A stretch of 64,000 bases of DNA from Polytrichum commune (lineage: Eukaryota; Streptophyta; Polytrichopsida; Polytrichales; Polytrichaceae), in contig OX485808.1 of NCBI GenBank assembly GCA_950295325.1, forward strand, positions 8,002,501 through 8,066,500, read 5' to 3'. The notes below the pieces were generated by a model that was given only the letters and a program-made list of their open reading frames with translations, did no database searches and was not told where the DNA came from. Of the stretch, positions 1 to 12,400 are shown piece after piece. Within the stretch, counting starts at the first letter, position 1. The number at the start of each line of letters is the position of its first letter. Made by a program: the position numbers and the translations under genes.

Positions 1-669
1 CAAAAAGTCGTCCCCCGCTTCCTTTATTAGAGCCGCCATGGAGGCACTGGTGAACTTATATTCATCTTTGAATGCTCTCCAGTTAGCCCCATGAACCTCG
101 CCGTCCACGACAATATTCCTCTCTGGCACCAATTTATGCAGCTCCTCCACGATAGTCGTCTTCTTTTTCCTGTTCTCCGTCCATTCCTTCATGGTGTAGC
201 ATGAAGGAACGAAGGATTTGGATTTTTGGAAGACAATCTTCGGATGCACCCAATACCTCTTCGCCGTGGGTGCCATGTGCAGGATGTGCGATGCCGCCTT
301 CTCCACCTCCGTCTCTGACAGCCCTTGAAGAGTTCTAAAAAACTCTCTCACGAGAGGCTTCATCTGCTTGAAGCGTGAGGTTTGGCTGAAGAAAATGCCA
401 GTGTCGGGGTCGATCAAATCCCCCGTCTTGTGCTTTTCAAACACAGTTTCCACTTCCTCCAAACTGAGTCCGATGCTATAATCAAATGAATCTCCCCCCT
501 GAGGTCGTTGTATTTCTTTTGCTTTTGGCTCGCATTATCAATGGAGGAGAATTTGTTGATCATTTGGTATTTGAAATCCTGCACGTGAACAAAACAGAAC
601 ATTTGAATGCGTGTTAGATATGTACATGTGATTTCCAAACCATATCATGACCAACATCTGCAACAAGAG

Positions 670-782
670 TTTGGGTCGATCGACCCAAACTAAAAAACAC
701 AAGACTGCAACAATTGTTTGGGTCGAGCGACCCAAACTAAATAAACAAGGCTGCACCAGAAGTTTGGGTCGGTCGACCCAAA
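670..782. repeat. Three site A copies inside an intron of locus 1
   Basis: 20-bp sites at 670-689 (centre AT), 717-736 (AG) and 763-782 (GT). Each has arms TTTGGGTCG and CGACCCAAA around two variable bases. All lie in the 214-bp intron 579-792. The intron has donor GGGAG|GTGAAT and acceptor CACGTGCAG|GATTTC on the minus strand. Confidence 0.9.
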
Positions 783-2796
783 CAATATTCACCTCCCACT
801 TGGGATTCTTGTCCTTCGCATTTTCCCTCTCTTTGGAAGGCCTACCATAGAACTCCCACACCTCCCGCGAGGCTATGATATTCCTTATCCAGGAAGCTTG
901 GTAGGCCCTCTTCTTGTTTCCCATATTGAAGTACCGGGAGATGTCGCTGAGCTTGGTCTCGTCGTCAGACCACAACACCAGTGCCTTCCAAACCTTCAGC
1001 TTCTCCTTCTGATTCTTCGGATCATCCCACTCATTTTTGAGTTGGATTTTCTTGGATGCCTCCACGCTGTGCTGGCCGTCTATCAGACAAAAATCGCCCT
1101 TCTGAATTGTTGGCCACATTTCAGGTGTAGGCATTTTTTTGAGTCCCTGGAGCATCACTATAATCGTTTGCATGTCGTCTTTAAATTGCTCGCAAACGAT
1201 TTGCGCGATTATCCAGTCGACGTAGGCATCCTCCTTTGCCCGGACACACTTCTCCGGTGGCGCTAGATGGCACTGGCTGATGTTCACGTCGAACTTGAAA
1301 TCCTTGCCCATGAAAAAATAGTGGGAGCATTTCGTTGTGAAATTGTTCACGATTTTCTGCAGCTCCCCTGCATCCACCTCTTCGCCAGGCTTCGGCATGC
1401 GCAACTCCGGTGAGATTGGCTCGTCAGTCATCACAGATGACTCTCTCGTCCTTTTGGATGGAGTTGTTTGACGGCTCCCAGAAGGTGTAGGCGTCTCGCT
1501 ATCCGTCGGTGTTTGTGAGGGAGTGGTCTTCCGCGAGTCAGCCGGTACTGGTCGCGGCATCCTCACCGATTGAGGTCTTGACGACCCTGCACCTTCCTTT
1601 GTTGTAGCTTTCCGCCTCACAGGTTGCTGTGATTTGGTTTTGCTTTGCAGGCCCTTGTTCAGCACGGTTATCGCATGTTTTTGTTTTGTGAACCGGCTTG
1701 AGACCTTGGTATTCAATGTACTCCTATCGATAAATAATCTCTCTGGTTTGATAACTTCCGGTTCGACACATGACTCTTTTGCATAGAGTGCGTCGAAAGG
1801 CTCGGAGAACTAGTGCATGAACAAATGCGCATTATGCACAGCCGAGTTCTCGAGGATGACGTCGGTATAGTCTCCAAAAGACTGTACCGATGCCACCTCC
1901 CACCCCGTAAGAGTCGCCCATGTGTGTTTCTCCATGGTTCCCACCTAGACAACAAATATCATTTTGTAAACCGAGGCTTTGACCACTTGAATAGACCAAG
2001 CGAGGACAAGCCCATCCTTAGGGGAATAGGAGTCATCCTGCGGGGTTTCGTGCTCCTACCACAATGTGAGCCCAAAATGGTGCTCATATGTGTTCTTAAC
2101 TCTTCAAAACCATTAGAAGTTATGATGTTTTATGATTATTCACAAAAATATAAAAAGAGTGAAGCTTGAATGAAGTTATGTTTAGATCTTAGGCTCGTGT
2201 GGAGTAGTTGATTAAAAGTTTAGGGGTGTGAAGAAAATTCCTTAATTAGGTGAGCGTAGTGTATGGTGAACCAAGGGTAGTTCCTTGATTTAAATGTTTG
2301 AATTAGGACCTAAGTTGTTGGTTTAAAGAGTTGAAGGCTTAGAGAATAGGATGAGAGCCTACAAAGTAGCAAAGGATTAAAATGCTTATCTTGAGCCTTG
2401 AGGGTGCTCACCTACTCCCTCTCAACTCACTATATAAACCCTCACTCTTCCCTCTCTCATCTTCTTTTCCTTCGTGCTCCTTGGCACCCCACGTGTTATA
2501 AGTGTGGGTGTGGGAAGTAAGAACGGAGCACATGTGCGTGCAAGGTCTTAAGGTGAAGAACCAAGACTAATTCACCTTGAAGTTAGTTTGACATTTGTTA
2601 GGAGTAATCTTTGGTTGAGACATTTAGAGCTTAGCTTGTTGTAGGTGACTTATAGAATTTAGATTCATGATATTTAGATTTATAGTGTTTGGAATCATGG
2701 CATTTAGAATTGTAGCATCCACATTCATGTTGAATTTAAAGTTCTCTCTCCTCTAAGGAGTTGAGCTCTTAGAGCTTTGGGAAATACATTATTTAG

Positions 2797-3112
2797 TTGC
2801 TAGAAATACAGTGTTTAGTCAGAGGGTAGGTTGCTGGAAATACAGTATGTAGGCTACTGGAAATACAGTGTTTAGTCAGAGGGTAGGTTGCTGGAAATAC
2901 AATATTTAGTTGTTGGAAATACAGTGTTTAGTCAAAGGGTAGGTTTTTGGAAATACAATATTTAGTTGCTGGAAATACAGTATTTAGTAAGAGGGTAGGT
3001 TGCTGGAAATACAGTATTTAGTCAGAGGGTAGGTTGCTGGAAATACAATATTTAGTTGCTAGAAATACAGTATTTAGTCAGAGGGTAGGTTGCTAGAAAT
3101 ACAGTATTTAGT
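2797..3112 (+). repeat. Minisatellite in LTR copy Z
   Basis: Alternating short units built on GGAAATACAGTATTTAG and TCAGAGGGTAGGTTGCT. They occupy the position between leader and ORF where copies X and Y carry unrelated tandem repeats. Confidence 0.8.
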
Positions 3113-3373
3113 TCAGAAGTTAGACAACTGGGACATTAGATTGGATCATAGTTAGTTAATAAGAATATTACCTAATGTTAATTAGGTAATGAGCATTTAG
3201 CTAGGGGGTTGACTACAAGGCATTATAAGGTGATATCAAGGAGAGAACTTGTAGTTAAGTTGTCGGGATTGTAATCAAGCACTTAAGGGTGCCATGGCGA
3301 AGAATTGCGGAAGAGGATGTAACGCTAAGTGATGAGAGTGATGAGTATTTTTTAACACTTGTGTACTCATCAC

Positions 3374-3553
3374 ATGGAGTCAACAAGTCACAACTTCAGC
3401 AAGGTGACGAGCATTAGTGAAGAATCAACGGCCAGAACTAAGGTTTTAAGAGGGAAGTCCTTAAGAGCATGTGTAGCTAAGGCCATGGGATGGACCTTTG
3501 AGGCGGCCAACGCTATGCCCACTCAAGAAAATTGCATTAATAAAACATCATGA
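3374..3553 (+). CDS. Short conserved ORF in LTR copy Z
   Basis: ATG GAG TCA opens a 59-residue ORF with the core RGKSLRACVAKAMGWTFEAA. Copy X encodes the related MDSTSE start and RGISARACVAKTMTWELESA (45,054-44,869, minus). Copy Y has a similar RGISLRACVAKA stretch on the minus strand near 17,400-17,530. Conservation across three LTR copies suggests a real, perhaps gag-like or leader peptide. No known domain is recognised. Confidence 0.4.
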   Translation: MESTSHNFSKVTSISEESTARTKVLRGKSLRACVAKAMGWTFEAANAMPTQENCINKTS

Positions 3554-3741
3554 CTTAAGAGAAGTTGGGGGTTCATTGAGATGGGACTTATATCTTATGT
3601 TGCTACTTTTGGTGTGACACATGTGAGTCTCAAAACCATCACCCGGACTAGGACGCTTAAGGGTGGTGGGTTTGGCCTCGCACACAACATGTCTGGCGCA
3701 AGCATGAACCACCTTTCGCCGGGTCTTTTCTTTGGGGCCAT

Positions 3742-5010
3742 CTGTAAGAAACGAATGTACAATGTTAGTTTCGGTCGATCGACCCAAACATCTACGAAAT
3801 GAATAGGTTTAGGTGGATTGTGTATTTATATATTTGAGCATCGTTCGTATTGGTAATAGGATGTTGTGATTATTGGATGGATTTGCATTTTATATTGTTT
3901 GTGGCATGAAGGATTCCTTGATACTTTTCCTTGATTCATTGATTTTTATTTTTGGGTGGATGTGCATTTTATATTGTATCTAAAATCATGGATTTCTTTA
4001 TGAGGCTTTGTTTTGTGTTTGGTTCGACCCAAACATTAGGCTTTATTTTGTGTTTGGGTCGAGCGACCCAAACAAGAGGCTGTGTTTCGGTCGTCTTCCC
4101 AAATAGTATTATTTTAATATATTTTTTTAACTTGGCATGTAGCATATACAATGCTTATGTGTTGTGTATGATACAAACCATGAATTAACAAACACAATAC
4201 CTTTCAAAGATGTGCTGCAGACACTTTGGAGTAGATCCTGTTCTGTGGCTTCCAAACAATTATAAACTCTCTCAAACAACTCTTGAATCTCTCAACCAAC
4301 TCTTGAATCTCACACACAACTACAGAATTTGAAATCTCTCAAGCACTCCTAAACAACAGAAACTCCCAAAACCTGAAACTCATAAGCACTCCTGAATCTC
4401 ACAAGAACTACTGAATCTCTCAAACAACCCTAAAACAACACAAACTCACAAAACCTAAGCCTCACAAACACTCACAAGCACTCACAAGCACTCACAAGAA
4501 CTTACAAGAACTCAGAATCACTGCCAAGAACTGCCAAGAACTCACAAGCACTCATGAACACTCTTCCAACACTCTTGAACACTCTTCCAAGACTTTCCAA
4601 CACTCTGGCACTAACTTCCTCCACCCTCACGCCCTAAAATCTTCCTCCGTACGTTTCTGGTTTTTTTTAAACTCTTCCTAACTTCCAAGGTTGCACAAGT
4701 GCTATTCTATTGTAGAGCAAGAGAAAGGAGGGATATAGAAGAATGAAACACAAGCAAAACGCGGGAGAAAACGAACTAAAAGCTACACATGCGCCTGAAT
4801 CGCCACGGCGCTTCGCGAAAGCAGCGCTTCAGGAGAGGCGGTGCTTCCAAGTGAGGCGCGGAGAAAAAGAGAGAAAGAACAAAAAAATGTGACGGTTGGG
4901 GTTTTGTTTGCCTCGGGAATTGGCCCCCAACCGCATGAATAGGTTGCCCACAGGATTAGGGGACCCACGGGAATAGGGTTACAGGGAACCCTAAATCCTA
5001 AAGCCCGACT
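3742..5010 (-). promoter_or_regulatory. 5' leader, leader intron and promoter region of locus 1
   Basis: Upstream of the start at 3741. It contains site A copies at 3769-3788 and 4053-4072, degenerate ones near 4018-4033 and 4085-4103, then a low-complexity stretch (4,250-4,620; GTGCTTGTGAG-type units on the sense strand). A GC-rich segment at 4,790-4,870 (sense TTCTTTCTCTCTTTTTCTC then CGCGCC) recurs at 63,530-63,600. Telo-box-like AAACCCTA motifs occur at about 4,960-5,020. Transcription start is not determined. Confidence 0.5.
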
Positions 5011-5625
5011 CTAAACCCTTAGCGGGCCTACATCTTTAAAAGGGCACAGGCTATTTCACTCATGGCATAGGTTGCGTACTACAATAAAAAAAATTGTAAG
5101 TTGAAAACCTTTTGAGCCTTTAAGTTACCCGCCAATTGCCTTCAAAACAAATTTTTAGTACTGTTAAAATCCTTCATATCTTTTAATGTTGTAGGTTTTA
5201 AATTAAAAAATTTAGTACTAAGTCGTATTCTTGGCAGGAATTGAACCTGGCTAAGCCTTTCACCACGTTTGAAGGCCAAGGATTAACCAACTATTTTTTA
5301 AAGCGTTGATTATAAGTTATGAAAGGCTGCTAAAATTCAAATGAGTTTAAGGGTGAAAGTCCTCACCATCTTCTGATTCAACCTCTACTCTTCCTGCAAG
5401 ATATAGCCTAAAGATATGTACTTAGGCCAACTAATTTCCCAATTTGAAGAAGGATGAATGGCTAAAATCCTCTCTTTTAAAAAGATTGTAGGTAAAATTT
5501 CCTACATGTTTTTAATCACATAGGTTGATATCCTATGTTCTTAAATTGTGCATAGGCTCTTTGTCCTACACTTTCAAAATTTTATAGTCTAAGTCACTTA
5601 TTTTTTAGGCTGCATTTGTATTAAT
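5011..5625. other. AT-rich spacer, no gene seen
   Basis: No coding exon is recognisable. The only structured feature is the tRNA-like remnant near 5,228-5,298. Confidence 0.5.
5228..5298 (-). other. tRNA-like or SINE-head remnant
   Basis: The minus strand has a box A-like TAGTTGGTTAATC and, about 40 bases on, a box B-like GGTTCAATTCC within CCAGGTTCAATTCCTGCC. A normal 5' acceptor half and a clear anticodon stem are missing. It is a degenerate tRNA or the head of a tRNA-derived SINE, not a working tRNA gene. Confidence 0.35.
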
Positions 5626-5642
5626 CACTATATTCGTTAATT
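5626..5642 (+). repeat. Left terminal inverted repeat, element 1
   Basis: CACTATATTCGTTAATT pointing inwards. It matches the ends at 13,467, 46,227 and 56,314 over at least 15 bases. A degenerate site A (TTTAGGTAG-GA-CGACCCAAA) follows at 5,651-5,670. Confidence 0.75.
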
Positions 5643-6049
5643 TGGGATGGTTTAGGTAGGACGACCCAAACATTAGACTATGTTGTTGTGGTCCTACTAT
5701 AAATATGGTTCTAAGCCCTTGAATGAATTGGATGACTTTATGGTTATATTCTCAAACCTAAGTTTGATCCAATACTTCATGTATAACTCTACTATGATGT
5801 ATAAAATGCCCCCCACCCCCACCTCGCACCCCACCAAAGCTTTTGTACAAGTTTCTCAAGATTTCAATCCCTTGTGCTTGTGATCGTTTCCTAATCCACT
5901 AGACTATTTTCTCTAATTAGTGTGGGTTACCATTCGGAGTTACACATTTCTGTAACATTTAATAGAAAGTATTTTTTTCATCCAAATAACATAAGTAGGT
6001 AGTATGCACACGAAATAGTATGTAACTTGAAGGCTATTCAATATAAAGC

Positions 6050-6165
6050 CCTTAAATAGTATGTAACTTGAAGTTTTAACTTGTAACATAAAGCCCTTAA
6101 ATAGTATGTAACTTGAAGGCTTAACTTGTAACATAAAGCCCTTAAATAGTATGTAACTTGAACTC
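6050..6165 (+). repeat. Short tandem repeat
   Basis: CCCTTAAATAGTATGTAACT with following TTGAAG and TAACTTGTAACATAAAG is repeated about three times. Confidence 0.75.
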
Positions 6166-6584
6166 AGGAGTACACTAAGGTGCTACATAAAATGTGTTAT
6201 TCTACAAAACTAACCATTTATATAGCCAATGCATTCTTTCAACAAAACTTTATGCGAAACTAATACTTAACCCCTACTTACATGACACCAAACCCTAAAT
6301 TTTCCAAACACATTGAAGGCATTGGTTTCTCTTTTGTTTGAGCATGTTAGGAAAACCATACAATTGCATGATATTTAACGATGTAATCATTAAATGAATA
6401 AAAAAGATTACCCACACCCCCCAACATGTGAAACAATTTAGAATACTTGAGTGTGGAGCCTATTAACTTAATACCTTCTCCAACTGCATTTTGTAAGGGT
6501 TTTGAAATGCATGATCCTTATTTGAAAATACTAACATGCTCAAGTTTTAAGTACATCCCTGAGATCGTGACTTTGATGAATCGT

Positions 6585-7345
6585 AGAGTCGCCAATAAAC
6601 CATGATGGTTCACAATATATTTAATCTATAGATTGTGATATAAGAGTCAATCGGAGAAGCACAACATCAAATGAAGCCATTCAAGCAATCATGTTGTTAT
6701 TCATTGTTCCCTCCATGTATATAAGATGATGGCGCAAGATAAAATAGATGTTGTTTGTATATGGGGGCATCAGTGAACCACAACTACATTTGGTGTTTAG
6801 GGTTTAGGGTTTAGGGTTTAGGAAATAGGGTTATAACATATTAATCTATCCAATGTCAATGTATAACATTGTCTTACTCGTGAGAAGAGTCTTATAGGAA
6901 GGTTATAGTGAAGACGATCTTGATTATGTTAATTTGTTATTTGAGACGTTTAAACGCGATATATTGATTCAATTTGGTATTGTGTTTATTTAAATAACAT
7001 GAAATGTTGTGGATGTTAATAGGGGTTAGGGGTCCATTTTTGGATGTTTTGCTCACTTTAGGGAATCACATAGTCGCTAATAAACCATGGTTCATGATGT
7101 ATTTAATATATGGAATGTGATGTAAAAGTAAATCGGAGAAGCACAACATCAAATGAAGCCATTCAAGCAATCATGTTGTTATTCATTGTTCTCTCCACGT
7201 GTATTAGATAATGGAGGAAGATATAACAAATATTGTTTGCATAATATGAAGAAGAGTCTAATCGGAAGGTCATAGTAAATACAATCTTGATCATGTTAAT
7301 ATGTTATATGGGACGTTTAAACATGATATCCTAATTGGTTTTGTA
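6585..7345 (+). repeat. Internal direct duplication in the 5' part of element 1
   Basis: 6,585-6,720 and 7,060-7,195 share a long near-identical stretch around GGAGAAGCACAACATCAAAT. The segments at 6,880-6,965 and 7,250-7,335 (around GACGTTTAAAC) also match. No coding signal is seen. An interstitial telomere-like run separates the copies. Confidence 0.75.
6796..6822 (+). repeat. Interstitial telomere-like run
   Basis: Nearly four TTTAGGG units. A two-unit run occurs near 7,570-7,588 and a four-unit run at 62,668-62,694. Confidence 0.9.
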
Positions 7346-8014
7346 TTTAGTCAATGCGTATTTCATGTTGTGGATGTTATAAGGGTTTAGGGTCCAATCT
7401 TGGATGTTTTGCTCTCACACATTAGTAAACTTGAAGTGAACTTGAGGATGGATTCAAGTAACATTAAAAGATTGAACTAGAAAGGGACATTGGTAGTTAG
7501 TATCCCCTTAACAACGTCCACATACATTCGTCATTGCCACTCTTGCATGCGAGATAATAGAGCAAGGTTCTAGGGTTTAGGGTTTAGGGGGGACAAATAA
7601 ATAATTCTATTCATCATGACAATGGCCTCAAGCCTTGGAAACTCTCTCAAAATTGCAACCTCCAAATGGCCCAAATCCCACCTAAATAGGTTTACACTTG
7701 AAAGCATTGAATGGAGTTGTGTTTGGGTCTACATATTGGTTAAAATATACCGTCATGATACTTGAAAAAATTAATGTGGCCGTCACCCTTCCTCCCAATG
7801 GCGTATGTCATATCCACACAAAACAAAAAAATAGATTAAATATCATAGACTAAGTCATATGACGGCTGGGGTATCAGAGGGGCATTGATAGATGCGCATT
7901 TTCTATTATAAACAGAAAATGGGGAATTCTGTCATGAGGTTTGAAATAACCTCTGCAAGAGAAGAAGGCGGGGAAGGCATCCAATAACTAAGTCTGGGAA
8001 GCGGAGGTGGATAG

Positions 8015-8020
8015 TATAAA
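8015..8020 (+). promoter_or_regulatory. TATA box of the element 1 DUF7869 gene
   Basis: TATAAA in GGAGGTGGATAGTATAAAGG. The same context, GGAGGTGGGTAGTATAAAG, lies upstream of the second copy (61,300-61,295, minus). Conservation of this block in two copies supports a real core promoter. Confidence 0.65.
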
Positions 8021-8325
8021 GGGGCGCACCCCCCAAATGCGGTCATTTTTTTCTCTTCTCCCGGTGCTGAATTCGTAGAGAGAACTCTTAGTCGGAGCTG
8101 TACTTCAAGGTTCGTGCATGCTGCCGTTCATGAGCACTTATCCACAACATGCAAGTTCATGAGCACCTATCCACAGCATGCAAGCCCACCGTGAACTTTG
8201 CAATGAGCTCAAATTCAACACACCACGCAATATCCACCGCATTATACGCCGGATTTTGTGGTGGATTTGGGCGACCCTTCACCTTTCCACTAGTGTTGGC
8301 GGGTTTTGAGTCTGACCCTATGAGG

Positions 8326-9273
8326 TTTGGGTCGACCGACCCAAACCTGTCCACTATTGTGTTAGGGTTTCTGTCTGATCCTTATCAGGTTTAGGTCGGT
8401 CGACCCAAACCCCTACCCCAGTGTGTTAGAATTTCAGTCTTACCCTTATCAGGTTTGGGTTGGTCGACCCAAACCCCTACCCCAATGTGTTAGGGTTTGA
8501 GTCTGACCCTATGAGGTTTGGGTCGACCGACCCAAATCCCTACCTCAGTGTGTTAGGGTTTTTGTCTGACCCTTATCAGGTTTGGGTCGGTCGACCCAAA
8601 CCCCTACCCCAATGTGTAAGGGTTTCAGTCTGACCCTTATCAGGTTTGGGTCGACCGACCCAAACCCCTACCAGGTGTGGGTGGATTTACCCTGTGAAGG
8701 TTTGGGTCGGTCGACCCAAACCCCTACCGCAGCTTGGGCGGCTGTAGGTTGACCATGAGAAGGTTTGGGTCGGTCGACCCAAACCCTTACCGCAGCTTGG
8801 GCGGCTGTAGGTTGACCATGAGAAGGTTTGGGTCGGTCGACCCAAACTTTTTCCCACACCGTGATCGAATTGTGACTAGCCTTGAACCCATCATTGTGCA
8901 AGGTTTGAGTCGGTCGACCGAAACCCGACCCCATCCCATGGGCAAGCTGTGGATGGCCCTCAATCCATGGTGACACAGGGTTTAGGTCGGTCAACCCAAA
9001 CCCCTACCGTAGCTTGGGCGGCTGTAGGTTGACCATGAGATGGTTTGGGTCGACCGACCCAAACCCCTACCCGGTGTGGGTGGATTTACCTTGTGAAGGT
9101 TTGGGTCGGTCGACCCAAACTTTTTCCCACACCGTGATCGAATTCTGACTGGCCCTAAACCCATCATTGTGCAAGGTTTGAGTGGGTCGACCGAAACCCG
9201 ACCCCATCCCATGGGCAAGCTGTGGATGACCCTCAATCCATGGTGGCACAGGGTTTAGGTTGGTCGACCCAAA
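8326..9273. repeat. Array of 15 site A copies in the 5' leader of element 1
   Basis: Starts at 8326, 8390, 8454, 8517, 8581, 8645, 8701, 8764, 8827, 8904, 8981, 9044, 9100, 9177 and 9254, spaced 56-77 bp. Each is TTTGGGTCG-NN-CGACCCAAA or close to it. The centre is always GT or AC, which are one dinucleotide read on either strand. Spacers are themselves repeated. The array lies between the TATA box (8,015) and the start codon (9,475), probably in a 5' leader intron, since GTGTGTAG precedes the ATG. Confidence 0.95.
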
Positions 9274-9474
9274 CCCGCTACCAAAATATTTTGTGGAACT
9301 TTTTTTGGTCTTCCGCACAGTATTGGGAGTTCACATTGTAGTTGTGTTTCAAATGTCTTTATTCTCGGTGTCCCCATTGATCATGATGTCTTGCATTTTC
9401 CGATATTTGATTCTTTTGGATCCTTACATTGTGTCCATGTGTGTTGAGGTTTCATGTGCATGTGTGTAGGCGCA

Positions 9475-12400
9475 ATGAAAGGAGTTGGTAGAAGAGGGGA
9501 TTCCTTCTCTGAAGACATGGGCAACACCCAATCTTTGTCTGGGGATGAGCTAGACATTGTCGGGGAGGATAGTTTTCATGACAGTACAGATGAAGGTGAT
9601 TTGGGGAGTCCTTCGACATTTGCACCTTTTTGCCCCATTGTGGAATGTGCGGGGCTTTCACGAGCTTCATGGGTGAATTTGGATGTGGTACTTGTTAATG
9701 ACATGGAGTTGCTGTGGCGGAGGGTATTTGTTGTAACACACATCCACAAGATTGTATTGATGAAAACCCCCTTGGCATCGAGGACGTTGGAGTTGTTATA
9801 TTAGAATCACTCGTACATTCCGAAGTGAATCCAACTCATAGGTTCTCCTTGCGAAGGTGGCCATTGAGGAATGTGACAATTGAGGGGGTTAGCTTGTATG
9901 ACCATGAGCGACGACACATCCAAATCCAACACGAGCTCCAAGCAAACATTCGGCCATGCAAAGGCCTACAGAAGTACGATACATTGGCACGTCCTACTCT
10001 GTCTACAAATGGGTGTAAACGTCAAAGGTTGCTCTGTGAGGAGTCTATTAGAGAAGTTGCCACAAAGGATTGTTGTGTACATCGTTGTTGCCAATTGTTC
10101 CCAAGGGATAAATTGAAGGCCATTCGCGAGGAAATGTGGCTTGGAGATTTCCGTCTAAGATCCACCAAAAAACTTGATGTTCATAGGGCGATACATGTGA
10201 ACGGAGTGGGTCGCAAGGTCATCACCCTTGAGAGCATAGACGTGTGTTGTACGGCATGGTACACCATTCACGGTGTGTCGAAAGCGGAATTTTATAGACA
10301 AACCGCGTATGCCAAGGAAGGCCGCCGTTCCCGTCACCATGGCAACACGGGCTTAAAGAAACCAAGGGAAGCAACAAGACAAGCAACATCCACTCTGGCA
10401 ACCATCATTGTCTCCCTTGCCGATGCAATGCCGCATAAAACACGCACACTCGCAACCGGTGAAAAAGGTTGTGGAGAAGGTTCTTCCTACATGCACGAAA
10501 TGGAAAGACATATTGTTGGACGTAAACGCAGTTGGCGAGAAGGCCGGGTTGGATCCAATTTCATTGTCGAAACTGAGTGCTACCAAAAAATCTCACTTTA
10601 GCGAATACATCACAAAAAAACGAGGCGACAAATTTGCCCGTTGTTCCAAATGCGAGAAGTTAAAACGCCTTCGAGATGCACACACGATGGGGATAGAATC
10701 CTATGCCGCACATCAAATGAACTATTTCAAGCATGTGAACATGTAAGAGGCACACCGTAATGATTACTACACAAATAGAGCTTTGTCCATCTCCAGGCCT
10801 TTGGAGGTCCTTACAATCATCCATGACAAAATGAACCATGCCAAAACAACCTCACCATGTTTTGCAAATCGAATAAAAGCCACGGACGGCCTTTTTAAGC
10901 TTCATGTATCGGTTATAGGTGATTTTGATAACAATTGCATTGCATTACCTAAACACAAATTTGTACGTTTAGGTTTGAACTTGGGGCCATAGATGAACAT
11001 CATGTGAATTTTTTGGTGTTATAGTTGAATATTAAACCATTGGGTTGGCTTTGCAGAAATGATTGTACATGGACATGGTGATGTCAAGTGTGCTCATTAT
11101 GCTCTTGATTTGTATCCGGCGGATTCAAACCACACGATAGGGTCATTTGCAAAGCTTTTACGTGATTTGGAGAAACCGCCGTCCTATTTATCAAGATTGT
11201 TATTTGAAAACTCGGGATCAACACCTTTATATGAAGTGGTCTTGGATGGAAGAGATGTATGCGTGCACTCGTTGCCGGAGCCACCAAGCGAAGATGTGAT
11301 TGCCAAGAATTTGCTCCCAACTCTGCGTGTCCAATTGGACAATTGTACGAAAGACAATAAAAATAGATATGTTTTTGCATATTGATCGTTGTTGGTGGCA
11401 AAAGGCATTTTCAAGGAGATTTTTGTATCCTTTCTATTGGTAGGCCACACGCACGATGATATTGATGCATCTTTTGGGCGGTGGAGCATGAAGTTACGCG
11501 AGGAGGATTTTCCAACAATCCCATTGTTGATGAAGTCGTACATGGATTTGGAGAACATTCCCGTCATCCCCCATATGATCGAGGAGGTTCCAGACTTCAA
11601 GGCATTTATAAAACCGTATATTCGAAGCGGAGCTCACCGATTGATCGGGGATACGAAGGCACAACAATTTCGGTTCTACGTGCGTGATGATGGTGTCCCC
11701 GCCATGCAATACAAGTTGTTGTGCACATCACAAGACTGGAGCCCGCCGGAGGGTCTCCTTGTATGGCGTGTTGATTGGGAGGGAATGACGATGTTGCCTG
11801 ACGGAGAGCCTAAGCCTTGCAAACCAATATCCATGAAGAATTTGGAGGACATTGGTAAAGGCATATCAGGCTTCATACAATATTGGGAGAGTTTGAGGAT
11901 AGCGGATGTTGGTGGATCGTGTTGGCTTCGTTACGGAAGTTGGATACAATATTGGACACGTGTTCGTGGCGCTTTGGCAAACTTTCATCAAGATACACCC
12001 CTTACTTTAAGGCATGGATTTTGGCCACAAACATGTGTCAATGTACAACCTTTGGAGGCTAGTCTTTTGGGAAATGGAGAGGTTCGAGAGGAGTTTGATG
12101 TGGATGACCATTACGTGGGGCCTGCTAGTAGTCGTCCGTCACCATCTTTCCGCATTGTAGTGGATTGTCATGAAGGTTATATGCTCATTTTGCGCCCTAG
12201 AGGTGAGACATATGCAAAGCCAGTGTGGGTGGCAAGAGCTTTGTCCAAACCAAATTTTGTAACTTCCAACCTTCATTTTCGACAAATACAAGTAGAGTAC
12301 TACTGACCGACAGCACGAAATGAAGATGTTGTTCGGCATTATACAGGCTGGGATACAAACCAACACTTTCGGTGGAAGGTGGATTCTAAGCACGGTCCAT

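Larger units (their letters stand above)
2065..3682 (+). mobile_element. Solo LTR-like element, copy Z (TSD CACAA)
   Basis: Begins TGTGAGCCC and ends GGCCTCGCA, so it is bounded by TG and CA. A perfect 5-bp duplication CACAA flanks it at 2060-2064 and 3683-3687. It lies inside coding exon 1 of locus 1. A TATA box (CTATATAAACCC) near 2441 points rightwards. A short ORF at 3374-3553 shares the stretch RGKSLRACVAKAMGW with the other copies. Copies Y (17,228-18,801) and X (44,618-46,226) lie in inverted orientation. No polymerase or integrase is present, so it is a solo LTR or a short non-autonomous LTR element. Confidence 0.8.
1..3741 (-). pseudogene. DGQHSV-motif gene, locus 1 (partial; broken by a solo LTR, stops and a frameshift)
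   Basis: Multi-exon gene running off the left edge. Start ATG at 3741-3739 lies directly after an acceptor (TTTCTTACAG) and opens MAPKKRP, matching MASKKRP of locus 2 at 53,037. Coding pieces are 3741-3683, then 2064-793 after the solo LTR, then 578-1. The protein has a Ser/Thr/Pro-rich stretch, then FCLIDGQHSVEASKK (about 1,105-1,060), which resembles the DGQHR/ParB-sulfiredoxin-like motif. A basic region with TENRKKKTT follows. The intron at 579-792 sits after KNPKWE, the same place as in locus 2. Breaks: in-frame TAG at 2056-2058, 1943-1945 and 1810-1812, and a one-base shift near 480, located by alignment with locus 2. Element-encoded function is inferred; the family is not recognised beyond the motif. 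Confidence 0.7.

Noticed and set aside
5228-5298. Functional tRNA gene
   Set aside because: Box A and box B-like parts are present but the acceptor stem and a normal anticodon arm are not.
6796-6822. Telomere or subtelomere location
   Set aside because: Only four units, with similar short runs elsewhere inside element sequence; this is interstitial.
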